DNA of 64,000 nucleotides. Origin: Leptothrix cholodnii SP-6 (GTDB taxonomy: Bacteria > Pseudomonadota > Gammaproteobacteria > Burkholderiales > Burkholderiaceae_C). The notes beneath the pieces are model-generated. The model ran no database searches and was not told where the DNA came from. It worked only from the letters and a program-made list of their open reading frames with translations. The position numbers and the translations under genes were made by a program. The stretch covers positions 3,088,001 through 3,152,000 of the forward strand of contig NC_010524.1 of NCBI RefSeq assembly GCF_000019785.1, in the 5' to 3' direction. Shown here piece by piece: positions 43,606-52,982 of this stretch. Numbering within the stretch: position 1 is the stretch's first letter; every line of letters begins with the position of its first letter.

Positions 43606-44814
43606 TCAGATTCTTCCGGTGCGGATCAGTTCGCCCGCGAGCGACCGGGCACGCCCGTCGAGCGCCAGCAGACCCTCGACCGATGCAGCCGCGTCGGCCG
43701 GGACGGCCAGGCGCTCGAGCACGGTCGCATTCAGGCGGGCGATCTGGTCGAAGCGCAACCGGCGGTTCAGGAAGGCATCCACCGCGATCTCGTTGGCAGC
43801 GTTGAGCACCGTGGTGCTGCCTTCACGCGATTCGAGCGCCTGCCAGGCCAGTTGCAGGCCGGGATAACGCTGCGCGTCGGCCGGCTCGAAGGTCAGGTTG
43901 GCAAGGCCGAGGAAATCGAGCTGCGACGCGCCCGACTCGATGCGCTCGGGCCAGGCCAGGCCGTAGGCGATCGGCACCCGCATGTCGGGCGTGCCCAGTT
44001 GCGCCAGCACCGAGGCGTCGCGGCACACCACCATCGAGTGGATGATGCTCTGCGGATGGATCACCACCCGCACCTGCCGCGGCGTCAGGTCGAACAGCCA
44101 GCGCGCCTCGATGACCTCGAGCGCCTTGTTCATCATCGTGGCCGAATCGACCGAGATCTTGCGGCCCATCACCCAGTTCGGGTGAGCGCATGCCTGTTCG
44201 GGCGTGACCTCGGCCAGCGTCGCCGGATCACGGCTGCGGAACGGTCCGCCCGAGGCGGTCAGCACGATGTGGTCGATGCGCTGCGGCCAGGTACGACGGT
44301 CTTCGGGCAGGCACTGGAAGATCGCCGAATGTTCGCTGTCGATCGGCAGCAGCGTGGCACCGCCCTCGCGCACCGCCTGCATGAACAGGGCGCCGCCGAC
44401 CACGATGGCCTCCTTGTTGGCCAGCAGCAGGCGCTTGCCGGCACGCGCCGCGGCCAGGCACGGCGCCAGGCCGGCGGCACCGACGATGGCGGCCATCACG
44501 GTGTCGACCTGGTCGTGACCGGCCACCTGCACCAGCGCGTCGGCACCGTGCAGCACCTCGGTGCCCAAGCCGGCTGCACGCAGGCGCTGCGAGAGATCGA
44601 GAGCCTGCGCGGCGGTCGCCATCACGGCCCAGCGCGGGCGCCATTGCAGGCACTGCGCGGCCAGTTCGTCGACCCGGCTGTGGGCGGTCAGCGCGACCAC
44701 CTCGAAGCGGTCGGGATGGCGCGACAGCACGTCGAGCGTGCTGGTGCCGATCGAGCCGGTGGAGCCGAGGATGCAGACGCGTTGCCGCGCGGCGGGCTTG
44801 TGATCGAGGTTCAT
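43606..44814 (-). CDS. dxr: 1-deoxy-D-xylulose 5-phosphate reductoisomerase
   Basis: A 402-residue NADPH enzyme of the MEP isoprenoid pathway. The NADPH loop GSTGSIG is at 17-23, the metal and substrate sites in [24 protein letters not shown] and [17 protein letters not shown]. The ATG overlaps the cdsA stop (ATGA). The same frame stays open to 45573, but that part is a shadow of cdsA. Confidence 0.97.
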   Translation of the reverse strand: MNLDHKPAARQRVCILGSTGSIGTSTLDVLSRHPDRFEVVALTAHSRVDELAAQCLQWRPRWAVMATAAQALDLSQRLRAAGLGTEVLHGADALVQVAGHDQVDTVMAAIVGAAGLAPCLAAARAGKRLLLANKEAIVVGGALFMQAVREGGATLLPIDSEHSAIFQCLPEDRRTWPQRIDHIVLTASGGPFRSRDPATLAEVTPEQACAHPNWVMGRKISVDSATMMNKALEVIEARWLFDLTPRQVRVVIHPQSIIHSMVVCRDASVLAQLGTPDMRVPIAYGLAWPERIESGASQLDFLGLANLTFEPADAQRYPGLQLAWQALESREGSTTVLNAANEIAVDAFLNRRLRFDQIARLNATVLERLAVPADAAASVEGLLALDGRARSLAGELIRTGRI

Positions 44815-45647
44815 GTCAACACCAGCGCCAGGGCCAGGGGAAAGACCGACAGCAGCGCATCGATGCGATCGAGCACGCCGCCGTGGCCGGGCAGCAGCGC
44901 GCTGCTGTCCTTGGCACCGGCGCTGCGCTTGACGAGCGACTCGAACAGGTCGCCGACCACGCTCATCGCCGCCAGGAACAGGCAGCCGAGCAGCAGGCCG
45001 AGCCAGCCGGCGCGATCGAGCAGGACGGTGTAGAGGCTCGCGCTGTCGGTGCCGCCGGAGCGGTCGAACGCGATCCAGCCCAGCGCCAGCAGCACCACGC
45101 CCGCCATGCCCGTGTAGACCCCCGCCCAGCTCTTGCCCGGACTGATGGTGGGCGCCAACTTGCGTCGACCCCAGGCCCTGCCACCGAAATACGCCGCGAT
45201 GTCCGCCGCCCACACCAGGCAGAAGACCGACATCAGGAAATTCAGGCCGCGCGCGTGGCTCTCGGCGATCGCCAACCACGCCAGCCACAGCAGCAGCACA
45301 CCGCCGGCCATGCGCAGGCCACGCGGCGTCGCCGGCCATGCCGACACGCCCCGGCGCAGCGCCAGGGCACCGCCGAGCACCCACACCAGCAGCGCCAGCA
45401 CCCAGACCACGCCAGGCGTGTAACCGATCCAGCCGGACCACCAGGCCCAGGCGGAGCCCAGAGCGACCAGCGCGCCGATCAGCCAGGCCCCCACTCCCGG
45501 CAACTGGTTCAGGCGCGACCATTCCCAGCCGGCCGCGCCGATCAGCACCAGCGTCAGCAGTGCAAACGGCCATGCCGCCTCGGCCATCAGGGCGGGCAGC
45601 AGGATCGACAGCAGGACCACTGCCGTGATGATTCGGGTCTTGAGCAT
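44811..45647 (-). CDS. cdsA: Phosphatidate cytidylyltransferase
   Basis: A 278-residue inner-membrane enzyme making CDP-diacylglycerol from phosphatidate and CTP. It has about eight membrane segments and the C-terminal family signature [13 protein letters not shown] followed by [19 protein letters not shown]. Supplies phospholipid synthesis; sits between uppS and dxr as in E. coli. Confidence 0.97.
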   Translation of the reverse strand: MLKTRIITAVVLLSILLPALMAEAAWPFALLTLVLIGAAGWEWSRLNQLPGVGAWLIGALVALGSAWAWWSGWIGYTPGVVWVLALLVWVLGGALALRRGVSAWPATPRGLRMAGGVLLLWLAWLAIAESHARGLNFLMSVFCLVWAADIAAYFGGRAWGRRKLAPTISPGKSWAGVYTGMAGVVLLALGWIAFDRSGGTDSASLYTVLLDRAGWLGLLLGCLFLAAMSVVGDLFESLVKRSAGAKDSSALLPGHGGVLDRIDALLSVFPLALALVLT

Positions 45648-45656
45648 GGGGGCCGA

Positions 45657-46430
45657 TCAGCGGTCAGGCGCCAAGGCGATGCGCTGGCCGTCGGGCGTCA
45701 CATCGGTCTTGACACGGCCGAAGCGGCGGTCGCGCGAGGCGTAGTCGGCCAGCGCTGCGTCGAGCGCACGCTCGTCGAAGTCGGGCCAGAGGCAATCGGT
45801 GAAATACAGCTCGGAATAAGCCGCCTGCCAGAGCAGGAAATTGGAGATCCGCACCTCACCGCCTGTGCGGATGAAGAAGTCGGGGTCCGGCGCGTACGCC
45901 AGCGACATGTGGCGCGACAGCGCCGCCTCGTCGATCTGATCGGCGGTGACCCCCGAGGCCACCAGCGCGCGGCAGGCCTGCACCACGTCCCAGCGGCCGC
46001 CGTAGTTGAACGCCACCGACACGGTGATGCGGCGGTTGTTCTCGGTCAGTCGCTCGGCCTCGTCCCAGGCGGTGCGCACCTTCTGCGACACCTCGGCACG
46101 GTCGCCGATGATGCGGATGCGCACGCCGTCCTCGGCCATGCGGGCGAGGTACTTCGAGACCGCCACCAGCACCAGGTTCATCAGCCCGGAGACCTCCTCC
46201 TGCGGCCGGTTCCAGTTTTCGGACGAAAACGCGAACACCGTCAGATGGCCGATGCCGCGATCGGCGCAGGCATTGATGATGCGGATCAGCGCATCGACAC
46301 CGAACTTGTGGCCGACCACACGCGGCATCAGGCGCCGGTTGGCCCAGCGGCCGTTGCCATCCATGACGATGGCAACGTGGCGTGGCAGGGATGAGGTCAG
46401 ATCGGTCACCTTGCTTGTCGTGCTGCTCAT
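45657..46430 (-). CDS. uppS: Undecaprenyl diphosphate synthase
   Basis: A 257-residue cis-prenyltransferase making the C55 lipid carrier for peptidoglycan and O-antigen. Motif [12 protein letters not shown] carries the catalytic Asp; NYGGRWD and the C-terminal [22 protein letters not shown] are typical. The start at 46430 is 21 bases after frr. Some homologues have more residues N-terminal; two in-frame Met codons exist. Confidence 0.97.
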   Translation of the reverse strand: MSSTTSKVTDLTSSLPRHVAIVMDGNGRWANRRLMPRVVGHKFGVDALIRIINACADRGIGHLTVFAFSSENWNRPQEEVSGLMNLVLVAVSKYLARMAEDGVRIRIIGDRAEVSQKVRTAWDEAERLTENNRRITVSVAFNYGGRWDVVQACRALVASGVTADQIDEAALSRHMSLAYAPDPDFFIRTGGEVRISNFLLWQAAYSELYFTDCLWPDFDERALDAALADYASRDRRFGRVKTDVTPDGQRIALAPDR

Positions 46431-46451
46431 GCCATCAAGCCGGGCGCGCAC

Positions 46452-47012
46452 TCAGACGGCCAGGATTTCGGCTTCCTTGCCATGCACCAGCCGGTCGATC
46501 TCGGCGATCACGCGGTCGGTCAGCTTCTGCACCTCGTCGACCGAGCGGCGCTCGTCGTCCTCGGAGATCAGCTTGTCCTTGAGCAGCTTCTTGGCCTGGT
46601 CGTTGGCATCGCGGCGCAGGTTGCGCACCGCCACCTTGGAGTCCTCGCCGGCATGGCGCACGACCTTGGTGAGTTCCTTGCGGCGCTCTTCGGTCAGGGC
46701 CGGCATCGGCACGCGGATCAGGTCGCCCATGCTCGACGGGTTCAGGCCGAGATCGGATTCGCGGATCGCCTTCTCGATCTTCTGCGCCATGCTCTTTTCC
46801 CACGGCTGGACGCTGATGGTGCGCGCATCGATCAGCGTGACGTTCGCCACCTGGCTGAGCGGCAGGTTCGAGCCGTAGTAGTCGACATGCACCTGGTCCA
46901 GGATGCCCGGATGGGCCCGGCCGGTGCGGATCTTCTGCAGTTCGTTCTTGAACGCTTCCACCGACTTGGCCATCTTGGCTTCAGCGTTCTTCTTGATCTC
47001 GGCGATGCTCAT
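46452..47012 (-). CDS. frr: Ribosome recycling factor
   Basis: A 186-residue protein that splits post-termination ribosomes with EF-G. The three-helix domain I and small domain II are visible, with [19 protein letters not shown] (31-49) and [18 protein letters not shown] at 47012 is preferred; an in-frame GTG lies one codon upstream, with AAGGA at workable spacing for either. Confidence 0.97.
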   Translation of the reverse strand: MSIAEIKKNAEAKMAKSVEAFKNELQKIRTGRAHPGILDQVHVDYYGSNLPLSQVANVTLIDARTISVQPWEKSMAQKIEKAIRESDLGLNPSSMGDLIRVPMPALTEERRKELTKVVRHAGEDSKVAVRNLRRDANDQAKKLLKDKLISEDDERRSVDEVQKLTDRVIAEIDRLVHGKEAEILAV

Positions 47013-47054
47013 CACTCGGTTCCTTGCAATTCAATCTTCTAGCCGACTCGGGGG

Positions 47055-47765
47055 TCAGACGTGCACCAGCGTGCCCTCGTCCCCACCCATCACGACGCGC
47101 TTGAGCGCGCCCGGCTTGAAGATCGAGAACACCTTGAGCGGCAGCTTCTGGTCGCGGCACAGCGCGAAGGCGGTGGCATCGAGCACCTGCAGGTTCTTGA
47201 TGATCGCCTCGTCGAAGGTCAGCGTCGGATAACGCGTGGCGGACGGGTCCTTCTTGGGGTCGGCGGTGTAGACGCCATCGACCTTGGTCGCCTTCAGCAT
47301 GATCTGGGCGCCCATCTCGGCGCCGCGCAGGGCTGCGGCGGTGTCGGTGGTGAAGAACGGATTGCCCGTGCCACCGGCGAACACCACCACCTTGCCCTCT
47401 TCGAGGTACTGCAGCGCCTTCGGGCGCACATAGGGCTCGACCACCTGGTCGATGCTGATGGCCGACATCACGCGCGCGGTCATGCCTTCCTGGCGCATTG
47501 TGTCGGCCAGCGCCAGCGCGTTCATCACGGTCGCCAGCATGCCCATGTAATCGGCGGTGGCGCGGTCCATGCCCACCGAACCGCCGGCCACGCCGCGGAA
47601 GATGTTGCCCCCGCCGATCACCACCGCCACCTCGCAACCGAGCTGCGTCACCTCCTGGATCTCGCGCACCATGCGCACGATGGTCGCGCGGTTGATGCCA
47701 TACGCGTCGTCGCCCATCAGGGCTTCTCCGGAAAGTTTCAGCAGGATTCGTTTGTAGGCCGGCAT
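47055..47765 (-). CDS. pyrH: UMP kinase
   Basis: A 236-residue hexameric kinase of pyrimidine synthesis. [13 protein letters not shown] opens the protein, with GGGNIFRG and [12 protein letters not shown] in the core and [10 protein letters not shown] near the C-terminus. GAGGG seven bases upstream decides the start at 47765. Confidence 0.97.
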   Translation of the reverse strand: MPAYKRILLKLSGEALMGDDAYGINRATIVRMVREIQEVTQLGCEVAVVIGGGNIFRGVAGGSVGMDRATADYMGMLATVMNALALADTMRQEGMTARVMSAISIDQVVEPYVRPKALQYLEEGKVVVFAGGTGNPFFTTDTAAALRGAEMGAQIMLKATKVDGVYTADPKKDPSATRYPTLTFDEAIIKNLQVLDATAFALCRDQKLPLKVFSIFKPGALKRVVMGGDEGTLVHV

Positions 47766-47853
47766 GCAGGATCCCTCAGGGGCAGTCAAAACAGATCGAG
47801 TTTAGGTCAAGCCAACCGCGCGGACACCGGAAGCCCGGGTCCGCGCCGCTGAC

Positions 47854-48774
47854 TCACTGACCCTTGGCAGCAGCGACCTGAGCCGCCACTTCGGCCGCGA
47901 AGTCGTCCTGCTTCTTCTCGATGCCTTCGCCCACCACGTACATGGTGAAGCCCTTCACCGTGGTGCCGGCAGCCTTGAGCATCTGCTCGACCGTCTGCTT
48001 GTCGTTCTTGACGAAGGTCTGGTTGAACAGCGAGACCTCCTTCAGGAACTTCTGGATCGAGCCTTCGATGCGCTTGGCGACGATCTCGGCCGACTGCGCC
48101 GGCTTGCCGGCCGCTTCGGCGGCCTTGGCATCTTCGGCAGCCTTGCCGGCCGCAACGGCACGCTCTTTCTCGATCAGGTCGGCGGACACGTCGGCCGAGG
48201 TCAGCGAGACCGGCTTCATGGCGGCGATGTGCATCGCCACGTCCTTGGCGGCGACCGCGTCACCGCTGTACTCGACCATCACGCCGATGCGCACGCCGTG
48301 CAGGTAATGCGCGAGGCTGCCGCCGTCGCCATAACGCTTGAAGCGGCGGATCGCCAGGTTCTCGCCGATCTTGCCGATCAGGCCCTTGCGCACGTCCTCG
48401 ACCGTCGGGCCGAAGTCTTCCATCGCCAGCGGCAGCGCCGACAGCGCAGCCACGTCGGCCGGGTTGTGCTCGACGACCAGATTGACACAGGCCTGCACGA
48501 AGGCCAGGAACGAGTCGTTCTTGGAGACGAAGTCGGTTTCGCAGTTGACTTCGATCAGGGCGCCGGTCGAGCCCGACACGGCCGAGGCGACGACGCCTTC
48601 GGCGGTCACGCGCGACGCGGCCTTGCTGGCCTTGTTGCCGAGCTTGACGCGCAGCAGCTCTTCGGCCTTTTCCATGTTGCCGTCGGCCTCGGTGAGGGCC
48701 TTCTTGCATTCCATCATCGGGGCGTCGGTCTTGGCGCGCAGGTCGCCCACCATCTTGGCAGTAATCGTGGCCAT
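47854..48774 (-). CDS. tsf: Elongation factor Ts
   Basis: A 306-residue nucleotide exchange factor for EF-Tu. The N-terminal TS-N domain ([19 protein letters not shown]) and the core [10 protein letters not shown] contact for EF-Tu are present. GGAG precedes the ATG at 48774. Lies after rpsB behind a terminator/attenuator. Confidence 0.98.
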   Translation of the reverse strand: MATITAKMVGDLRAKTDAPMMECKKALTEADGNMEKAEELLRVKLGNKASKAASRVTAEGVVASAVSGSTGALIEVNCETDFVSKNDSFLAFVQACVNLVVEHNPADVAALSALPLAMEDFGPTVEDVRKGLIGKIGENLAIRRFKRYGDGGSLAHYLHGVRIGVMVEYSGDAVAAKDVAMHIAAMKPVSLTSADVSADLIEKERAVAAGKAAEDAKAAEAAGKPAQSAEIVAKRIEGSIQKFLKEVSLFNQTFVKNDKQTVEQMLKAAGTTVKGFTMYVVGEGIEKKQDDFAAEVAAQVAAAKGQ

Positions 48775-48827
48775 GTATTTCTCCTGTTCAGGCATGACGC
48801 GCACGGGTGCGGTCACGAAAAATCTTG

Positions 48828-48853
48828 AAAAAAAGGGGCTGAATCAGCCCCTT
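48828..48853 (-). terminator. Terminator/attenuator between rpsB and tsf
   Basis: On the minus strand AAGGGGCTG / CAGCCCCTT forms a 9-bp stem with a 3-base loop, running into a T-run (5-7 T at 48834-48828). It lies 20 bases after the rpsB stop and before tsf, as the known E. coli rpsB-tsf attenuator does. Confidence 0.85.
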
Positions 48854-48873
48854 GCACAGCGAGCCGGGAAGAC

Positions 48874-49620
48874 TCAGGCGGGGTCGCTGACCTCGACGAA
48901 CTCGTCGCTGGCGCCGGCGGCAGCCTCGACCACTTCATTGAGCGAGTTGGCCTTGCCTTCGATGATCGCGTCGGCCATGACACGGGCGTACAGCGCAACC
49001 GCCTTGGCCGAGTCGTCGTTGCCGGGGATGACGTAGTCGATGCCGACCGGCGAGTGGTTGGTGTCGACCACGCCGATCACGGGGATGCCGAGCTTCTTGG
49101 CTTCGGCGATCGCGATCTTGTGGAAACCGACGTCGATCACGAACAGCGCGTCAGGCAGCGCGTTCATGTCCTGGATGCCGCCGATGTCCTTCTCGAGCTT
49201 GGCGATCTCGCGCTGGAACATCAGCGCTTCCTTCTTGATCGCGGGCTGGGTGCCGGCCTCGACCTGGGCCTGCATTTCCTTGAGCTTCTTCAGCGAACCC
49301 TTGACGGTCTTGAAGTTGGTCAGCATGCCGCCGAGCCAGCGGGTCTCGACGAACGGCATGCCCGCGCGTGCGGCTTCCATCGCCACGACGTCACGCGCCT
49401 GGCGCTTGGTGCCGACGAACAGGATGGTGCCGCGCTTGCCTGCGAGCTGGCGTGCGTACTTGGTCGCCTCGTTGAAGAGCGGAACCGTCTTCTCGAGGTT
49501 GATGATGTGGATCTTGTTGCGATGGCCGAAGATATACGGGGCCATCTTGGGGTTCCAGAAGCGGGTTTGGTGACCGAAGTGGACACCGGCTTCCAGCATT
49601 TCGCGCATCGTGAATGACAT
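48874..49620 (-). CDS. rpsB: 30S ribosomal protein S2
   Basis: A 248-residue protein of the 30S subunit. [22 protein letters not shown] opens it, with [12 protein letters not shown] and the C-terminal [14 protein letters not shown] typical. GGAG is five bases before the ATG at 49620. First gene of the long minus-strand cluster; its promoter must lie in the 173 bases shared with the divergent amidase, where TTGTCA on the minus strand (near 49670) is the best -35. Confidence 0.98.
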   Translation of the reverse strand: MSFTMREMLEAGVHFGHQTRFWNPKMAPYIFGHRNKIHIINLEKTVPLFNEATKYARQLAGKRGTILFVGTKRQARDVVAMEAARAGMPFVETRWLGGMLTNFKTVKGSLKKLKEMQAQVEAGTQPAIKKEALMFQREIAKLEKDIGGIQDMNALPDALFVIDVGFHKIAIAEAKKLGIPVIGVVDTNHSPVGIDYVIPGNDDSAKAVALYARVMADAIIEGKANSLNEVVEAAAGASDEFVEVSDPA

Positions 49621-49783
49621 AAGCACTCCAAAGGTTGGATCTAGAATCCGGCTCGAATTGCTAACAGTGACAAAAGATGCAAAACCTTGCGAACAGGTTC
49701 GATCTTTTGCGGCGCAACACCTTCAGGCAGCCGGATTCGGACTAGGCTCTCCCGCCCGAACGTGGGCGGAAAAACCCGAAAAG

Positions 49784-49789
49784 TATAAC
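49784..49789 (+). promoter_or_regulatory. Possible -10 of the amidase operon
   Basis: TATAAC ends five bases before the GTG start of the amidase, so transcription would begin at or within the start codon, giving a leaderless mRNA. No ribosome site is seen upstream. A GC-rich hairpin (CCGCCC / GGGCGG, 49752-49769) lies just before. No good -35. Confidence 0.3.
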
Positions 49790-49793
49790 AGCC

Positions 49794-51155
49794 GTGAACG
49801 TCACCGACCTGAGCGCACACACATCGCAGGTTCGGCAGCGCACCGTCCGTGCCGCCGACCTGATCGAAACCAGCCTGACCGCAGCCGCGGCACCCTCGGC
49901 AAGACACGCCTTCATGGCGGTCGACGCGGAAGGTTCGCGCCAGGCGGCCGCCGCGGCCGATCGAGCCCTCCTTGAAGGCCGCGACGCCGGCGTGCTGTGC
50001 GGCCTGGCGGTCAGCATCAAGGATCTGTTCGACGTCCAGGGCCAGCCCACCCGAGCCGGCTCGACCTGGCTCGGCGCCGATCAACCGGCCCGGGCCGATG
50101 CCCCCGCCGTGGCGCGCCTGCGCAAGGCCGGCGCAGCGCTCGTCGGACGCACGCAGATGACCGAGTTCGCCTTTTCGGGCGTGGGCATCAACCCGCACAG
50201 CGGCACGCCGGCCAATGCCGCGATGGCAGCGCTCGGGCGGCCCGATTGTGTGCCCGGCGGATCGACCTCCGGCGGCGCCGTGTCGGTCGCCTGCGGCGCG
50301 GCCTGGGCGGCACTCGGCAGCGACACCGGCGGCTCGATCCGCATTCCCGCGGCACTGCACGGCCTGGTCGGCTACAAGAACACCCAGGCCCTGACGCCGC
50401 TGCACGGCAGCGTGCCGCTGGCGCCCAGCATGGACACCGTCTGCGCCGTCACCCGCAGCGTGCGCGACGCCGTGCTGCTGCACCAGGTGCTGGCGCAGCG
50501 TCGCGTCGCCCTGGCCGGGCGGACGTTGTCGAACCTGCGGCTGGGCTGGATCCGCAACCACTTTCTGGACGGCCTCGATGCCGAGGTCGCACAGGCCTTC
50601 GAGGCCAGCCTCGGCACGCTCGCCGCGGCTGGCGTGCAGCTGAAGGAACTCCGCGTGGACGCCCTCGCCGAGCTGCCGGCGCTGACCGAACAGGGCGGCA
50701 TCACCGCAGCCGAAGCCTGGGCCTGGCACGCGCCGCACCTGGCGGCGCACGGCCACGAATATGACCCGCGCGTGCTCGGGCGCATCCGCCGGGGTGCGTC
50801 GATCTCGGCCGAGCAGCTCGCTGCATTGCATCAACGCCGCCGCGCCTGGATCACGCGCATGGAAGCGGCGCTGGCCGACGTCGACCTCGTGCTCAGCCCC
50901 ACCGTGCCGCTGATCGCCCCGGCGATGGCGCCGCTGCTGGCCAGCGACGACGAATTCTTCCGCGTCAACGCGCTGCTGCTGCGCAACCCCGCCGTCGTCA
51001 ACCTGCTCGACGGCTGCGCGATCACGCTGCCTTGCCACACGCAAAGCCAGCCCCCCGTCGGGCTGATGCTGTGGGCGCCAGGCGGGCGTGACGATCTGCT
51101 GCTCGACGCCGCCGGCGCGGTCGAAGCCGCCTTGCAACCGCAGCGGGGCGCCTGA
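49794..51155 (+). CDS. Amidase signature-family hydrolase
   Basis: A 453-residue enzyme with the Ser-cisSer-Lys triad: Lys76 in SIKDLFD, Ser157 in GGSTSGGA and Ser181 in GSDTGGSIRIP. It hydrolyses C-N bonds of an unknown substrate. It is not the GatA of tRNA amidation in context, as no gatB or gatC is nearby. The start is GTG. The stop overlaps the next gene by one base (TGATG), the first link in a four-gene coupled run ending with nnr. Confidence 0.85.
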   Translation: MNVTDLSAHTSQVRQRTVRAADLIETSLTAAAAPSARHAFMAVDAEGSRQAAAAADRALLEGRDAGVLCGLAVSIKDLFDVQGQPTRAGSTWLGADQPARADAPAVARLRKAGAALVGRTQMTEFAFSGVGINPHSGTPANAAMAALGRPDCVPGGSTSGGAVSVACGAAWAALGSDTGGSIRIPAALHGLVGYKNTQALTPLHGSVPLAPSMDTVCAVTRSVRDAVLLHQVLAQRRVALAGRTLSNLRLGWIRNHFLDGLDAEVAQAFEASLGTLAAAGVQLKELRVDALAELPALTEQGGITAAEAWAWHAPHLAAHGHEYDPRVLGRIRRGASISAEQLAALHQRRRAWITRMEAALADVDLVLSPTVPLIAPAMAPLLASDDEFFRVNALLLRNPAVVNLLDGCAITLPCHTQSQPPVGLMLWAPGGRDDLLLDAAGAVEAALQPQRGA

Positions 51156-52522
51156 TGCGCGTCGGGGTCGTCGGTGCCGGCATTGCCGGAGTCACCACCG
51201 CGTTCGAGCTGGCCGAAGCCGGCCACGAAGTGACCGTGTACGAGCGCTGCGATGCGGTCGCCGAGGCCGCCAGCTTCGCCCACGCCGGGCTGCTGACGGC
51301 CGGACTGGTGTCCCCGGCCGCAGCACCCGGCCTGCGTCGCTGGCTGCTGCGCGGACTGCGCCACCACGAGTCGGCGCTGCGCTGGCGCCCCGGCCTGGAT
51401 CCGGCGCACTACCAGTGGCTGTGGCAATGGTGGCGCGCCAGCAGCAGCGGACACGCCGGCGACGTGCGCGCCATGACCGAGCTGGCGGTCATCAGCCTGC
51501 AGCGCCTCGACCAGCTCACCCGCGACCTCGGCCTCAGCCACGAGCGCAGCCGCGGCGTGCTGGTGCTGCTGCGCGACAGCCGCGAGCTCGCGCCCACCCA
51601 CCGCCACGCCGGCATGCTGCGCGAGCTGGGCTGGGCAGTGAACGAGCTGACGCCGCAGGCCTGCCTGGAGATCGAGCCCCACCTCGGCCGTTCGCGCCTG
51701 GCCGGCGGCCTGCACCTGCCCGACGACGGTGTCGGCAACTGTCGCCAGATGACCCAGCAGCTGCGCGACCACGCCGAGCGGCGCCAGGGCGTGCAGTTCA
51801 CGTTCGGCACCGAGGTCGGCGCCATCCGCACCGAGGGCCGACAGATCACCCTGCAGCTGCGCGCACGTGAGCGCGACGCTGCCACGCCCTCACGGCCCGG
51901 GCCCGTGCTGCGAAGCCGCGCCAGTGCGGCCCATCCGCCCGATACCGCCGAGGCCGACTTCGTGCCGACCCAGCCGCTCGACCGCGATCGTCAGGCAACC
52001 CACGATGCCGTGGTGCTGTGCAGCGGCGCCGACACGACACTGGTCCACCGGCACGCCCAGGCCCTGCCGATCCAGCCGGTCTGGGGTCACGCCGCCACCT
52101 TCCGCATCCATCCGGACGGTCAGGCGCTGCAATCGGCGGTGGTCGACGCCAGCGCGGGGGTGACGCTGTCACGGCTGGGCCCGCGGTTGCGCGTGACCGG
52201 CGGCTTCGAGCTCGGTGGCTCGCCGGGCCCGGCCGGCGAGGCCGCGCTGAGCCCGCTCTATGCCGCGCTGGACCGCTGGTTTCCGCATGCGACCGAGCGC
52301 CGGCAGGCGCAGATCTGGCGCGGCGCGCGGCCGATGCTGCCGCACGGCCCGCCGGTGATCGGGCCGAGCGCGACGCCGGGCGTCTGGCTCAACCTCGGCC
52401 ACGGCGCCCACGGCTGGACACTGGCCTGCGGCAGCGCGCGCCTGCTGGCCGAACAGATCAGCGGCCGGCCCTGCTCGACCGATCCGGCGCCGTTTGCGGC
52501 CTCACGCTGGGCGCACCCATGA
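51155..52522 (+). CDS. DadA-like FAD-dependent oxidoreductase
   Basis: A 455-residue DAO-family oxidoreductase, similar to D-amino acid dehydrogenase small subunit. The FAD Rossmann motif GVVGAGIAGVTTAFELAE is at 4-21, and WLNLGHGAHGWTLACGSARL at the C-terminus is the second dinucleotide contact. A proline-rich insertion near residues 240-275 (ending before HDAVVLCSGAD) is unusual. The substrate is probably a D-amino acid or secondary amine. Its ATG overlaps the amidase stop. Confidence 0.85.
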   Translation: MRVGVVGAGIAGVTTAFELAEAGHEVTVYERCDAVAEAASFAHAGLLTAGLVSPAAAPGLRRWLLRGLRHHESALRWRPGLDPAHYQWLWQWWRASSSGHAGDVRAMTELAVISLQRLDQLTRDLGLSHERSRGVLVLLRDSRELAPTHRHAGMLRELGWAVNELTPQACLEIEPHLGRSRLAGGLHLPDDGVGNCRQMTQQLRDHAERRQGVQFTFGTEVGAIRTEGRQITLQLRARERDAATPSRPGPVLRSRASAAHPPDTAEADFVPTQPLDRDRQATHDAVVLCSGADTTLVHRHAQALPIQPVWGHAATFRIHPDGQALQSAVVDASAGVTLSRLGPRLRVTGGFELGGSPGPAGEAALSPLYAALDRWFPHATERRQAQIWRGARPMLPHGPPVIGPSATPGVWLNLGHGAHGWTLACGSARLLAEQISGRPCSTDPAPFAASRWAHP

Positions 52523-52980
52523 ACCCGCCGTCCGACGTCATTCTCGACACCAACGCTGTACTCGACTGGCTGGTGTTCGCCGAACCCGCAGCCCAGCCGC
52601 TCGGCGACGCGGTACGCCGCGGCGCGCTGCGCTGGATCGCCACCCCCGACATGCGAGTCGAGCTGCACGACGTGCTCGGCCGGCTCCTGACCCACCCGCC
52701 ACTGCAACGCTGGCAGGCCGCCCATGCGCCGGCGCACGCCGAAGTCGAGCGCTGGATCCGGTTGGTCGACACGCCCGCGCCGCTGTCGGCGGCGCTGCGC
52801 CTGCATTGCACCGACCCGGACGACCAGGGCTTCATCGACCTGGCGCTGGCCCGCCGCACGCCGTGGCTGGTCACCCGCGACCGCGCGCTGCTGCGCCTGG
52901 CTCGTGGCGCCCGGCCGCATGGCGTGGCGGTGCTGACGCCCGCCCAGTGGAGCGCCACGGCCGCCGCCGGGCTGGTCTGA
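52519..52980 (+). CDS. PIN-domain protein (PIN_3 type)
   Basis: A 153-residue protein with the acidic residues of a PIN nuclease: Asp10 (LDTNAVLDW), Glu48 (MRVELHDV), Asp99/101/102 (TDPDDQGFIDLALA) and Asp121 (LVTRD). PIN_3 proteins are often listed as toxins, but no small antitoxin gene lies beside it. Instead its ATG overlaps the oxidoreductase stop (ATGA) and nnr starts 2 bases after. An RNA-processing or toxin role is inferred only from the fold. Confidence 0.85.
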   Translation: MNPPSDVILDTNAVLDWLVFAEPAAQPLGDAVRRGALRWIATPDMRVELHDVLGRLLTHPPLQRWQAAHAPAHAEVERWIRLVDTPAPLSAALRLHCTDPDDQGFIDLALARRTPWLVTRDRALLRLARGARPHGVAVLTPAQWSATAAAGLV

Positions 52981-52982
52981 CG

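Noticed and set aside
44815..45573. N-terminal extension or fusion on Dxr
   Set aside because: The open frame continues through cdsA, but the Dxr N-terminus (NADPH loop at 17-23) fits the ATG at 44814 exactly and the extension is an antiframe of CdsA.
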